A stretch of DNA of 64,000 bases, from assembly GCA_025642075.2 (NCBI GenBank), contig JAODUO010000432.1, positions 454,501 to 518,500 of the forward strand, written 5' to 3'. Shown one piece after another: positions 1 to 43,106 of the stretch (its first letter is position 1; each line of letters starts with the position of its first letter). Both the position numbers and the translations under genes were made by a program. The stretch comes from Ridgeia piscesae. Its lineage: Eukaryota; Annelida; Polychaeta; Sabellida; Siboglinidae. The notes under the pieces are model-generated. The model ran no database searches. It was not told where the DNA came from and saw nothing but the letters and a program-made list of their open reading frames with translations.

Positions 1-1255
1 ATTTGTTTAGCAAATGTAAAACGGGGTAAAATATGGTGCTGAACTGAATTTAGTTACACTGCTGGTAGTGAGTGGCTAACTTAGGCTATTGAAGAGGGAA
101 CAATGTGGCAGCCTCTGCAACATTAGCATCAGATGAAAACCACCAGGAAAAGGTTGCAAGTGATAGCTCTTAGCCATGTAGCTACCTACTGACAACAGAG
201 CACTGCCTGATAAGTGTCACTCAGACTGACATCTGAGACTGTTGACATGTGTCTTGTTGATACCTTGACGATCTTCGAGTGAATTATTTACTCATATTTA
301 CATGGTAACAGATAGGTATTCTTAACCTGTGCATCGTGGGAATTAATTTACTGAGGACACATTCTTTAAATGTCTAGCCAAACTAACCTCATTACACAAG
401 TGACATTTGATGCTATATTTGTATACATTACACACATAAACAAAACAATTATGGAGTACCAAATAAAATAAATATAAAAGGTTAAAAAAAATTCCATGGT
501 AGATTTAGACACAATCTAGATCACAATAAGTGGTATTACTTAACATATTTGAATAAGTTGAGTGGTGTGACTGTAAATAGGCTTTTTATCCACTGGTATA
601 AGGGGCCAGTAAATTAAAAATGTAACTGGCTCACCGAAACATTCACTGGCCATAAAACAGGTACAAATATAGACATGTAATAAATGTACAATGCTGCCAA
701 ATAAGGTGGCATATTTCATCAAATAAATAAGTGTACCGGATGTGTATTAGGCACTCAGCAATATGTCAGCTTTAATGTCAAAGCCTCCCCCTCTTATTGT
801 ATAATATTCAGGTACTTCATAAAAATGACTACAAACAAGCTAGCATGCTGTATTTGATATAGGACCGCTATTTTATTATGAAATTTTTCTTCATGATTCC
901 AACTTCCAAGAGTGAATTAGACTACAAGAAATAAACTTATTTTGTAGTAAACGTTTCAACATATGCTGCGTCACATGTCTTCAATGCAAGAACAAGATGC
1001 TCTTTACATGGGTCAAATAGTTATGTTTCAACAGTTGTTCCAGAATATTTTTCTTGCTGTCTGATCAGCGTATTAAGTTATCAAGCATAATTGTTAGAAA
1101 AAGTACACTGACAATGAGATTACTGATTTATTGTGTTGTGCAAAAACCATTACTAAATTAAGAGACTGTACTGATAAACACCCAGTCTATTTGTGATATA
1201 TGCAACATGAGAAAAAGTCAGTGAGGATGACCTAGCTGGATCAGCCTAGACACAG
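1..1255. other. Non-coding stretch, nothing recognised
   Basis: AT-rich sequence with no open frame that resembles a protein family and no splice-bounded exon I could defend. The only frame of note, about 60 codons on the minus strand at 540-722, has no family resemblance and no repeat or splice context. Confidence 0.5.
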
Positions 1256-1472
1256 GGCTTTATGCAGGATAAAATTATTGCCAGTCACACGTTTTGGTGG
1301 ACACATGGATGTTAACTGTTTGACACGATTTTCACTCATTTTCAAGGCATAACTAACAATATCTACGGTTTTGGAAAATCTTTTTTTGTTACCCATCCAC
1401 CCATATTTCTACCTGTCTATATTCGTTTTTACCCGTCCAAATGACGGGTGGACAGGTCTCTACATAAGCTAT
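1256..1472 (+). repeat. Direct repeat copy 1 (shorter)
   Basis: This block closely matches 2016-2302. Shared segments include the 'ctttatgcaggataa' start, 'ttttggtggacacatggatg', 'gcataactaacaatat' and a 3' end around 'aaatgacgggtggacaggtc'. It lacks about 70 bases present in the middle of the second copy. Near the 3' end it carries the short inverted motif that is complete in copy 2. It looks like a mobile-element fragment or local duplication of unknown class. Confidence 0.8.
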
Positions 1473-2015
1473 GCCTAGACATGACATCTACTAACCTGGT
1501 CTTCAAGGCGACACTGCATCATCGCCACAGAAGAACCAGATTTGTGAGTTGTGTCAGGTCTGAACTTCTTTCAGCCAGCGACCCAAGACAACAATCTGAA
1601 ATAAAACATAATACAAATTTCAGATGTAACTGGTTCGTGAACTAAGTCTTTCTAACCCATTTATTATATTCAAAATGTTATACACATAACCCAATTTCCT
1701 TTTGTGTTATCTAATTACAGCATTACAGTAAGAGATAGGCCCAAGAGAATATGAATAAAAATGTATTAATGAAAACGCAGGTGCAGCAAAGTTGTCAACA
1801 ACAAAAGTCTACACAACTTCATGAAAAAAATTCAAAGGAACAAATATTGATTGGATTGTTTGCATTGATCAAAAGCAAGAAAGTTCTGGTGTTGTAGTGC
1901 TCTGTTTAGAAGACTTCCAACATCACACACAGCATCTGGTGGATTTTACTGGGCATTCAATTTTTCAAAGATTTCAAGTCAGATATCAAAGTCTGCCAGA
2001 TGAATGGTCACTGCA

Positions 2016-2302
2016 GAGCTTTATGCAGGATAATTTTTTTGCCAGATACACATGTTTTGGTGGACACATGGATGTTAACTGGGGTGTAAGCCAGTTTACA
2101 AACTTTTAAATGTGTCTGATGACCTGAAATGGACTACAAATACACACGTGACACCATTTTCACTCACTTTGACAGCATAACTAACAATATTTATGGTTTT
2201 GGAAGACCTTTTTTAATTTGTTTACCTGTCCACCCGTATTTCTACCCTTCCATATTCGTTTTTACCCGTCCAAATGACGGGTGGACAGGTCTCTACATAA
2301 AG
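2016..2302 (+). repeat. Direct repeat copy 2 with terminal hairpin
   Basis: This is the longer partner of 1256-1472, about 760 bp downstream in the same orientation. Within it, acctgtccacccgt (about 2225-2238) and acgggtggacaggt (about 2277-2290) are perfect 14-base inverted repeats around a loop of about 40 bases. A strong hairpin near one end suggests the 3' end of a small mobile element, but the superfamily is not recognised. Confidence 0.75.
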
Positions 2303-2731
2303 CTATGGGTCACTGGTGTCATATTATCGTCCAACTACATTGTCTGTGCAACTTTTCGTTGTTGAGATAATAAGATGACCTATCAACAGCATCGTTATTT
2401 CAGTCATTTTGTTGATCAGTGCACTGTTCGTACCTCGTATGATTTATTTGTTTTAGGGAATAACTATTTTATTAGTATGGTGACATTGCTTCTGATTGGG
2501 GAGCTCCAATTTGTGAAAGGAGTTTTGGGAGTTTATTTTACTTAGTAACAGAACATTCCATTCGGCAATATGATTGGTATATGGTAGCCATTTTGTAAAT
2601 TATAGCATGATTTTTGTCTTCACTCCTGTTGGCGTTATTTACAAAAACAATAATTTGAAAATTAACCATCCAAATTTATTACATTTTTACTAGGACAAAA
2701 CTAACATAAATGGTTACATTTGTTTCACAGG

Positions 2732-3105
2732 ATCAAAAGAAAGCTAGTGAGTGGCCAATCTGCGAAGAATAAGTCACAGGTTCAGTTGATTCAGCCAACC
2801 AGAACCATGGTTTCAAATGTAGCATCATCAACCTCACAAAACCAACGTTTGAGACAATATGGCAGAGTGGTAAACAACACTTGATATGCTTTGCAATTTT
2901 CGTTTGGATTATCTCAAACTTTCGTGTTGATATCTTGACAAAATGTTTGACATCGTCATCATTATCTGGCAGCGGGATGAAATGTCCCCATGATTTTAGT
3001 TTGTTCTATAGATCAGTATGACTAATATTAGCAGTTATGATTTTTATAGGAACAGTATGTTACATAGATTTTTTCTTTGTCACCTGCAGGGTTAACCATT
3101 ATGGA
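2732..3105 (+). repeat. Unclassified dispersed repeat, copy 1
   Basis: This copy aligns along most of its length with the reverse complement of 53450-54162 and more weakly with 19795-20510. Shared blocks include 'atcaaaagaaagct', 'gtgagtggccaatctg', 'tttcaaatgtagc', 'catcattatctggcagc' and 'ataggaacagtatgtta'. It is shorter than the third copy because of internal deletions. An open frame with splice-like ends (about 2730-2870) lies inside it but is explained by the repeat. Confidence 0.75.
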
Positions 3106-4200
3106 ATAAACAATGAAATATTTCAAATTTAGGAAACTGAAGGGAAAATGCACATGGTTTTTAGAAGCAGTGTCCTAATCGGTACACAGTTTAACAGCAG
3201 ACAAATGTTGTTGATGAACTACACAAACTAACATTGGCTTCACTTCCTTGTTGTTCACATAGAATTACTGGTTTGCCACTCACAATTGGCTTGCCCATAG
3301 ACATTAACAAGATATATCATGTACTACAGAAAATAGCTGTCACCTACTCAAATGAAGTTTAAGAACACAAAGTACTTGTAATAAACGTTACAAATCATGA
3401 AAGAATTGTGTTTAAAAAACGAACATAATAGCTGAGGTGAAAGGAAAAGCAGCAAGCTGGACCACTTTGCTGGTCATATACCAGCAGACACACTGCATTA
3501 TATGTTGCCACCATTAGTCAGGCTTTTGTGCAGAATATTTTGCCAGTCAAGATGTGGTTGGACTTGTTGGTCATTTACATAGCGACGCCTGCAATAAATT
3601 ACTGAAGTTACCATAATCACTGACCTACGCGTAGCTGCCGTAGACCATGTCGAGTTTGTTTTGTTAATTTTATTCTTTACAGGAATGTAAATTATTTTAT
3701 TTTGTAACCTTGTACGTGTATATATGTGAGAAGGTTGGCAGCTGTAAGAATTTGTTTTCATGGTTGAGTTCAACTCAGAAAATAAACAAAATCGACATGA
3801 CACGATTCTGATGACTCTGACTTCAGCTTGTGCCCATGGCCACAGGGTGACGTTGCATCCTGGCAAGACATTGACACCATTCAGTATTCTAATCAAACCC
3901 CAAGCCACTCAATATTTGTATTCAAAATTTCGAGGATTTTGAGTGAAATTCCACATTTATCCCACCCTTAATACATAGCAAAATACTACACCCATACCAA
4001 CATTACATTACCTGAATATATCATCCAGCCCACTACTGCATACACCCCACCCAACACTACATATCCAGCTTGAATGACCCAGGAAGGGTACAGGCTCGTT
4101 TGTCGTGCCATCTAAAAATTGTATTTTCAAAAATCCTTCTAATGTGACAGTGTTAACTATGCTGGCAAACAATAGCAGGTTTGTGGGGAAAGGTTTGTTG
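3106..4200. other. Non-coding stretch, nothing supported
   Basis: A 136-codon minus-strand frame (3498-3908) and several shorter ones occur, but none resembles a family and no consistent exon chain can be built. No repeat structure is evident. Confidence 0.4.
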
Positions 4201-5480
4201 TAACAACGCAATGCGAATTCAAACTAAAATGGAATCATGATATAACGCGGCACTAAACCGCCGTACAAGTACGGGTCATTTGTGAGACACCATCGCCGTT
4301 TGTGCACATTCAAAATGGAGGCAATCGCATATTTCCCATCCAGCCATAATGGATTCGTCGGTAGCCCAACACAACGATGGAACATTTTTCACAAAAGCTC
4401 ACCGACATTACTGCAGCGCACATTCGTTGTGTAACAGTCGCGTCAATATCACTATAAGACATCTTACTGAATCACTAAAATTGCGAATCAAGAATAAACG
4501 AATGCAAAAATTGAGCGTTCATACGTCGTGGAGACCAAACGTGTTGACATCACGCTGCGTGACGAATAGGGGCGCAAGGATTCAACAGCCAATGGACTGT
4601 CCCGATCCTGCGCTAAACACAAATATGTCTAAAGGCCGAATGGGGTACTTGCATTTCACAACGATTCACTCAAAATGTACACAATATTACTAACATAAGA
4701 ATCTTTATTCGCACGTTGGATATCCTTACCTGCAATATTCCAAAATTGCATGATGTTTTATCGAGTCGATCTGACAAAAATTGACAACAAACAGTCCGAT
4801 GCTGCTAGTTTTGAAACGACGCCAAAAGCTGTCAACGTTACCGAAGTCGGCTTCACTTTCGGGATTACTACGTGGCTACCTACATGAAATATGTACATCA
4901 TATTGAATAAATGTGACACCCTATCTTACATTGACACATTGTTCGCAAATGTGCCGTTTGTACAAGAAGAAAATCTTCATTTTTGAGAAGGTTTTCGAAT
5001 AAATGGCAATGGCGGGGTCCAACCGGACGAGTCCACTTGTGTCCTTTCACCACAGAACTTATTTCGCTAAACCAAGTCTTCCACACATATCTCATAACTA
5101 GAATATTGTTTCGTACATTGAATGTTCCAGTAACCACAGGTGAACTTCCGATTAGCATGAAAACATCGCTCGGCTGAAAACGTCCGAAACACAGTTTTTT
5201 CTATAGTGGGTGACAGGTTGTTTCAGACGACAACATTGACCTGGATCAGCTGCTTCAGAAATATAAGTGTTTAATAAAACCTTACTGATGAAAATGTGTA
5301 ATACTCACCGAACTCGTCTACCGTTCACTTGTTTGTACACACACAATCAAAAAATTCCAATCTGCATGAAGATGATGAAGATTTCCATAGATTTCTGTGG
5401 ATAGCATATCCTCTCCTCCCTATGCGTTTAGCGGTTCGCAACCTTTAACGTCACGGGTCAAGGTCGGAGCTGGCCAATCA
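4200..5480. promoter_or_regulatory. CpG-richer stretch, possible promoter
   Basis: CpG dinucleotides are clearly denser here than in the surrounding AT-rich DNA. On the minus strand there are good donor contexts at about 4732 (GCAG then gtaagg) and about 5308 (TTCG then gtgagt), as expected for first exons of a minus-strand gene leaving the window. Plus- and minus-strand frames of 70-114 codons match no family. Promoter activity and any gene are inference. Confidence 0.25.
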
Positions 5481-5829
5481 TGCAATTTCTCGCATATAAA
5501 TATTTTGCGGGAAATTACCGTCATCCTGCATACAACTGTATTGTTGGCTATTGTGCCAAATTAACTTGACTGGTTATGCAAATGTTAGTCATACAATGAA
5601 GTTAAAGCTTGTGATCCAGTTATGTTGCTTTATTTTCCGTTGGTGTACTGCGAACGTTCCGCTGTACGGCGAACAATCAGAATCACAAACTGATGCTGCA
5701 ATGCCAATGGCCAATACAAATCCAATGGCAACACCACTGGTATGCAATGATCATACGACGGTATCGCCGATGTAAGGATGTTAGCAATAACAGTAACACT
5801 GTCTCCATAGTGTGAATTAGCTAAATACT

Positions 5830-7310
5830 ATGCTTACACAGCATTCATCCAACACTGCATCAACCAAACCCTTTGCCTTTGGCCAGCACTCATCAATTCA
5901 ACACTACATTCATCCAACAATGCATAATAGCATATCCACCCAACATTGCATCCATCCAACACTGGAACCATCCCAACATTGCATCTACCACAACACTGGA
6001 TTCATCCCAACATTGCATCCACATTGACTGTTTTTTACACTGCTTATAATTATGTCGCACCAAGATTAATAATTACATCCACCAAACATTTCATAAACCC
6101 TAACATTGCATTCATCCAAAACTGCATCCACCCGGCCAACACTGCATCCACCCCAATACTGGAACCAACCAACACTTCATATATGCCAATGCCATCCAAC
6201 ATGCATTCTTCCAACACTGCATATCCACTCCAACACTGCATCAATTCAATATACTGGATATATCCATCCAACACTTTATCTGCATCAACACTGGATCCAC
6301 ACAACCCAACATCCACCCAACACTACATTCGCTCAACACTACAGCCATCCAAGCCTACTTGCATCCAAACACTGCACATCAACACTCTCATGACTGTTGT
6401 TACCCACTTATTACATCCTGTTTGTGTCGTGTGGCACACAAGGCTCGCACAAGATTTCTTCAGACCCCTCTGAGCCCCAGGTCAATCCAGCCACCTTCAG
6501 TTCTTCCCGCTGTTGTTCGTCTTCAAAGTTCAAGTTGGTTTTGGTCTACCCTGTTTTCTATTTCCATCTGTCCACGTTGGTACTTTTTTGCAGGTATATC
6601 ACTGCTTATCCTGTCTACATGACCAATTAAGCCATATAAAACACTGTACACTCAAACACTGAATTCCGACCAACATATTGTCTACCATAACACTGCATAC
6701 ACCCTAACAGTACACATACCCAAACATTGAATTCACACCAACAGTTGGTCCACCTCAACATTGCATATACCCTAACAGTACATCCACCAAACATTGCATT
6801 CACACTAATACTTGATCCATCCCAGCTTCGCACACAACACAACATTACACCCACCCAAATGTTGAATTCAAACCAACACATGATCCAACCAACACTACAT
6901 ACACCCTAACATAACACCCACTCAAACACTGCATTCACACCAACATTTGATCTGCCTCAACAGCACATACACCCTAACAGTACACTCATCTAAACGCTTA
7001 ATTCACACCAACACTCGATCTACCCCAACACTGCATACACACCAACATTACACCCACCAAAACACTGAATTCGCACCAACAGTTCATCTAGCCCAACATT
7101 GCCATCCACCTAATACTGCAGCCACAGCAACACTTCATCCAGACCAACACTTCAAACATCTGATGTAGAATTCTAATATATATTTCCATATGTATGTAGA
7201 GCACCTGAAATCAATTTTCAATTGAACAAGTGCTACATAATAATGCGCTTGCTCAAACGCTGCATCCACACCAACACGTCATGCAACCCAACACTGCAAC
7301 CACACTAGCC
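5830..7310. repeat. Imperfect minisatellite / degenerate satellite
   Basis: Dense, irregular repetition of a roughly 15-base theme around 'catccaacactg' and 'catccacc' on the plus strand. The first block runs about 5830-6380 and the second, richer in 'caccaacattgcatacaccctaacagtaca', about 6640-7310. They are separated by about 260 bases of unrelated sequence. All open frames across it are low-complexity His/Thr/Pro/Asn reads of the repeat and should not be called genes. Confidence 0.85.
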
Positions 7311-9930
7311 TGGAAGACAACGGTAACAAGTTAATTGTTCCAGGTGTTGCCCATCTTCCTGGCTTCCATTTCAAGGACTTGACATACAGGGTTCTAGGTT
7401 TTCCTTGCCTTGGAGGTTCCCCGGGTGAATAGGTGTCGACAGACAGCTGTGTATCTATATTCAAATATACATGCTAGATATACTAATACTGGTTGATTTG
7501 GCAACATACCTGGGTATATGAATGTGTGGCAATTAATATAATTTTTTTAGATGCCAATCCATAATACAATTTCAAAATTGTCCCTCCCTATTACGCAAGA
7601 CCCAACCTTTGAATGCATTGCACTTTTATTCAGCAAAATTATCTAAGCTGCCTTACAGATGTTTGTTCGTGCTCTGATGAATTACGTATGGAGATGATGA
7701 ATATATTTACACTGTAGTCCACCATAATCTCTGAGTTATGTGACAGATCTGAAAGGCTATAATTTTATTTCCAAGTGCAAAATTAATATAAGTTGATGTA
7801 TAATGTATATGATGACTTGGTTGACCATTGATCAAAATTGAGGTAGTGACATGATCCTCTACATTAGATAGTGTGCAACTGGGTCAATATTAAGGTGTGC
7901 ATTAAAACTATCAACAACATTGGCTGATGAACCATTCATTCAGTTCTTTATCATAATTATCGGGAAAACTACTTATGTCCTGCAAACAAAGTGCACATGC
8001 TTTCTATCATGTCATAACTCAAGACTGTTTTCATTTACATATTTAATTATAATCAAAATGGCAATAAACAACAACACACAGCACTCTGAAGTAACATCAT
8101 TCACACTGCTTGCACTATATTCAAATAAACCACATCGACGGAATGAGTACGATATACCATCTATTCACTTCTAGTGTATAAAAATAGACAATAAACAACA
8201 AACATTATCTTATCCAGCTTGAGTAGAATAAACACATACTTCCTTATACAGTCGCATAATGCTAATTTAATTCACACTGCAGAAGGATGTATTGAGCTGT
8301 GTTAGGAACAAGCTTGACATCAAATATAATCTGGTATTGCAATCATTAATGCTAGGATGTGGTAAAAGAACAATTTGACCCAATGATCAAAAATAATGCA
8401 TTGCTGCCAGTACCATGTCCATACCATTATACATGATAGTACCTAAAAGAATATAAAATGTAAAAGTACCAGCAGGTTTTCTATCTATTCACATGAAAAT
8501 TACAACAACAGTCCTATTTCAAACATTAATATCGTATTATGAAAGCCAATTTTAACTTCCAAAACAAGTGCTTTGTGTACACCACCTGTGTATCATTCTG
8601 AATAACTACACCAGTCCTGCCTTCACAACTTTATACTGAAATTATAAATGCATCACATATAAAGTATAAGTTCTGTGAAATGTATTTATTCTCTTTGATG
8701 ATTTACATAACAAATTACATATTCCTAATCCACAATGCACGTCTAGCATCGCAGTAAATGTCCTGAACACACTTCTTGGTCGTTTCTTTGACAATGTACA
8801 TCACCATCATCATCAGCTGTGAGTTATATATAAAGCACCAAATTACATAGTAATCATTTCATAATAACTTTTACCACAACCTTCCATGTACAGCATACAC
8901 AAAACCATTAAACCAAAATATCAGGAGTTTGACTGATTATTGGAAATTATCTCGAGGCAAACTCATTTCATTTCATTGCTAAAGATGCAAAGTGCAATTG
9001 TTTGCACAGCTCACCAATGGGTGTTGTTAGGATACAAGACAATGTCTTGTAATCATTAATCCTTCCAATAAGATTTTTACTCACACACTAAAATATGTAT
9101 TTTTCAATTTTTTTTTATTTGATGTGAATCAAGATTTTTAAACCATAAGTTATCCATGAAAAAAAATCCTTATATACTGTATATATGATAAATCCATACA
9201 TTGTGACATGCCTAGAAATGATAAATGCATCAAACAATGCAAGAAGACAGAGGTTTTTGTTGGCTGACAACAGGCTAATAAACATCACTTGATGGGAATG
9301 TCATGGTGGAACCAGAAAGTGATCAGTTGTTGCTGGTTACTCTCGCATATTGCAAAAACTCCAAGTATAGATATTGGTGTAAACAAGCATGTCATCAGCA
9401 CCAGTACATCTACACAGTGACACTGATATAGCTGAATTGTCTGTATATGTAACATAACATAACATAACAACAGGTGCCAAGTGCCAACTCTTACCATTTA
9501 CGGCAAGCCCCATGAATTTTCTTAAATGTGTCATATCAGGAAATATTGCTTGTAATTATGTGAGTATTAATTTTTTTATTGTTATAGAATATAGGCAGTA
9601 TTTATTATTACTAAAAAAAACATTTTGGTTTTATGTAATCAGCCTCCATAGATTCAATCAATATATCAATCAAATCACTGTATCAATTTCTACATGGAGA
9701 GCTTGCTCAGCAAATTAGTGAATGTAGGTTATTATACAGGTTCGTTTGATGAGATCTTACAGATTTCTGTTACCTTTACAGGTGCTTGCAGCAGTATACC
9801 ACCAAGTATTACGTGCAAAAATAAATGCACAACACTTCTATAAAGTTTCCTAACACAATAAAACCTTGCTGACACACCCACCATGCGCCGGGTGGAATGT
9901 TGTCATGGTTTTGAGTCGACAGTTTTACTG
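7311..9930. other. Non-coding stretch downstream of MESD
   Basis: AT-rich sequence without a recognisable exon. It lies 3' of the minus-strand MESD gene, so part is probably MESD 3' UTR; a minus-strand AATAAA occurs near 9600. Frames of 60-84 codons inside resemble nothing. Confidence 0.45.
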
Positions 9931-9933
9931 TAT

Positions 9934-21663
<11,730 letters not shown>

Positions 21664-24235
21664 ATTGTATATATTGTTAATGATGGTAATATCCGCATTT
21701 ATTCTGTAAACGTTTCAATAATTGACAGTGTTTTGAACTAATAAATGTTTTTAGACCATGGGAATTAACGACGACAAGGGCTACACCAGAGCTAGCTTTG
21801 GCTATACTAAATTGCATTCGAAAGTAAATTAAGAATCGTATTACAACAACGAAATGGAAACCGGAAGTGACAAACACCAGACATTTTGTGTTTGTAAACA
21901 AGTTCATAAAGAAATCAAAAAATGACACAATCAAGGTCGTAGGTGTGTGTATCTGTTGTGTTGATTAAAATAAATTGATAATGGATTCTATGTCTGACTC
22001 AGTATTTCGTGATGTCAACTATAAATAAAAATATACCTAATCTATGTCTTGACATTTCGACATCGTCGCATATTTCTTGGACTGGGTCTGGGCAGCGCTG
22101 ACTGAGTCAGATGAGATAGATGGCAAAAGCAAGAAGTGGTGGAGATATGTGTCAATTGTAGGGGGGGGAATGAGGAATAACGCCGAGTTTCGAACGCCGG
22201 GCTTGAGTGAGTCGGTTGGACAGAAAGACGGGATTGACGGTGTCTTCTCTTTTGGCTTATGAAGTTATGTTGATTACCCTTTAAAAAGTTTTAGTTAGAT
22301 ATGAACCCAAGATTTGGCACATCATGGTGACCTTGTTGATGATTTGTTGTGCTTTAAGTGGTTAGAGTCCATGTTCTGAAACAAGTGCTGGTTGGGTTGA
22401 TGTTATGTAAGATGTGAAATGGCAGTCCTTAGAACACTGCAGACACACAGCTAGGCTCACTATGATGTATAAAATCCAACACGCCTTAGTTGACATCCTT
22501 CTCAGCAAATACACCCAGCCAGCGCGTACCCATTGTGCCACAGAACATCTAGCCGCTGGGCATAGAGGGCACCCCTTACAACTCATGGTTCAACGCTCCC
22601 GGCTATAAGCCTATAAGCATTCTTTCTTCATAAGCACAATAGAACCCTTGAAGAAACTCACAGTCCAAACAATAAATGCTCCCTCCATAGAGGCTTTCAA
22701 GCAGTGTCTTGAGTGTGACAGCACTGCATATGGCTGTGACTAACGTATCGTGACTTCTGTTTTTAACATGCACTTGCACTTTTATATATAATATTATATA
22801 TATATATATATATTATTTCTATAAACATCACCATTATTTTTAATCAGTACTTGAACATGCGCACACTATCCACGAAGTCGTCATAATTGACGGTAGTGGA
22901 TTACTGGAAGAAGAAGTGTCACGTTCAGCTTTGCTGGACACATTCAAGGCAGTTTAAATAATTGTGAGAAAATGTCCCAGAAAATAACGGCATATTCCAT
23001 GGTCAATGACTATGCTAAGAGCAGAGTATTGAATTGGTTGTTTTTAACATTCTGCAACCGCAATTAATTAATTGACTAAAAGTAGATATGTTTTGTTGAC
23101 TAGAATCAGTATTATGAGGTGTCAATCAAATTATCAGTCTTACTCAACATGTCAACCACACTCCAACCTTTTTACCAGATTCCAACCCCAGCACACGTTA
23201 TGTCCTAAGAATGCTGGCGCTCTTCATGTTACATATAAAACTAAAAGTTCATAATTATATTATAATACAATAAGAACATTTACAAAGCGCCATAAATCTT
23301 GATAATATCCATTCGGAGGCACTGTACATGAATATGTACACATATATCAAGGAATTATAATATTAAATTCTGGAGCACTGTTGTACCATTACTACCGAAT
23401 GACACTCAAGGGTCTTACTAAACCCTGTCCATAATCATCCACATGTGCAAAATTCCATGAACAATTGCAAAAACCCACAAGCATATATTTAGTTCCTCGA
23501 GTCTGTTATTGAAACTGGCACACCACTCTCAGTTTGTTATCATCACCAGTAGTATAAAAAAATACCCATAACAATGTAATCATGATGTCTAGACACACAA
23601 AACATTTATATTTACCTTACTGCGTAATCCTCTTTCTGCAGAACTTACACATAAGGCCACCGCCAGAGCTTGCCACTGTGGCCTGCCTGTCATATATCTT
23701 TCCAGCTAACCCCAAGTACATCCCTGCTGCCTCGTTTGTTTCTTTGGGTCTGTCTCTTCATTTATAACAATCACAAGCTTATCTCACGGCAACACTGAGT
23801 GCAGTGTATGTGACATTCACAGTATAATCTCATCAATAATTCAATATCCACTTGTGTATCTGGACTATTCCTGTTTAGTGTTGTTCAGCATTCGAGATAT
23901 CTGGCCAAAGATGTTTAAGGATATGCATATATGTAGATCTTGGCATCTGTTCAACACGTCACCATGCAAACATTATTTAGGTAATCATTTCATCTGATAG
24001 AAGTGTGGAAGTGTGGGACACCAGTTGGGTAGATAAGCAGTATCATATTACATCAGTTTATTGAAAACAATGGCATGGGCCACAAAATCTTTTTGATGTA
24101 CAGTATAACGAAGCGTTTCCAAATAAATCCCTGACAACCAGTGCATTTTATGGGTAGATTGTGATTGATCACAGTGCAGCTACATCAACTTTTATGATCA
24201 CCATCTCTGCTCTCCAGAACCTGTAAGCCAGTCTG
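21664..24235. promoter_or_regulatory. Region between divergent MESD and USP8 starts
   Basis: MESD starts at 21663 on the minus strand and the USP8 reading frame at 24236 on the plus strand. Promoters for both must lie here or close by, possibly shared. A 3' splice site at 24216-24217 (tctccag), 18 bases before the USP8 ATG, implies at least one non-coding USP8 exon upstream. A LINE remnant occupies 22395-22740. I cannot place transcription starts. Confidence 0.4.
22395..22740 (+). mobile_element. LINE reverse-transcriptase C-terminal remnant
   Basis: An open frame reads WQSLEHCRHTARLTMMYKIQ and then HALVDI, the classic 'LxxRRxxARLxMLYKIxxGLVDI' block near the end of CR1/jockey-like RTs. After a stop it continues with NAPSIEAFKQCL, matching the usual 'APSLEAFKxxL' ending. 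It is a single truncated copy between MESD and USP8. Confidence 0.75.

Positions 24236-43106
<18,871 letters not shown>

Noticed and set aside
2730..2884. Internal exon with good acceptor, about 50 open codons and a possible donor on the plus strand
   Set aside because: The same sequence occurs reversed at about 54160-53990 and in part at 19.8 kb, so it is a dispersed repeat, and the reading frame is not shared between copies.
3498..3908. 136-codon minus-strand frame
   Set aside because: No family resemblance, no compositional signal and no partner exons.
4008..4211. Minus-strand exon candidate ending at a gtaatg donor
   Set aside because: The open frame is short and unlike any family I know, and no acceptor or neighbouring exon in phase could be fixed.
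5946..6881. Several His/Thr/Pro-rich frames up to 175 codons
   Set aside because: Low-complexity reads of the imperfect satellite, with no conserved start or splice context.
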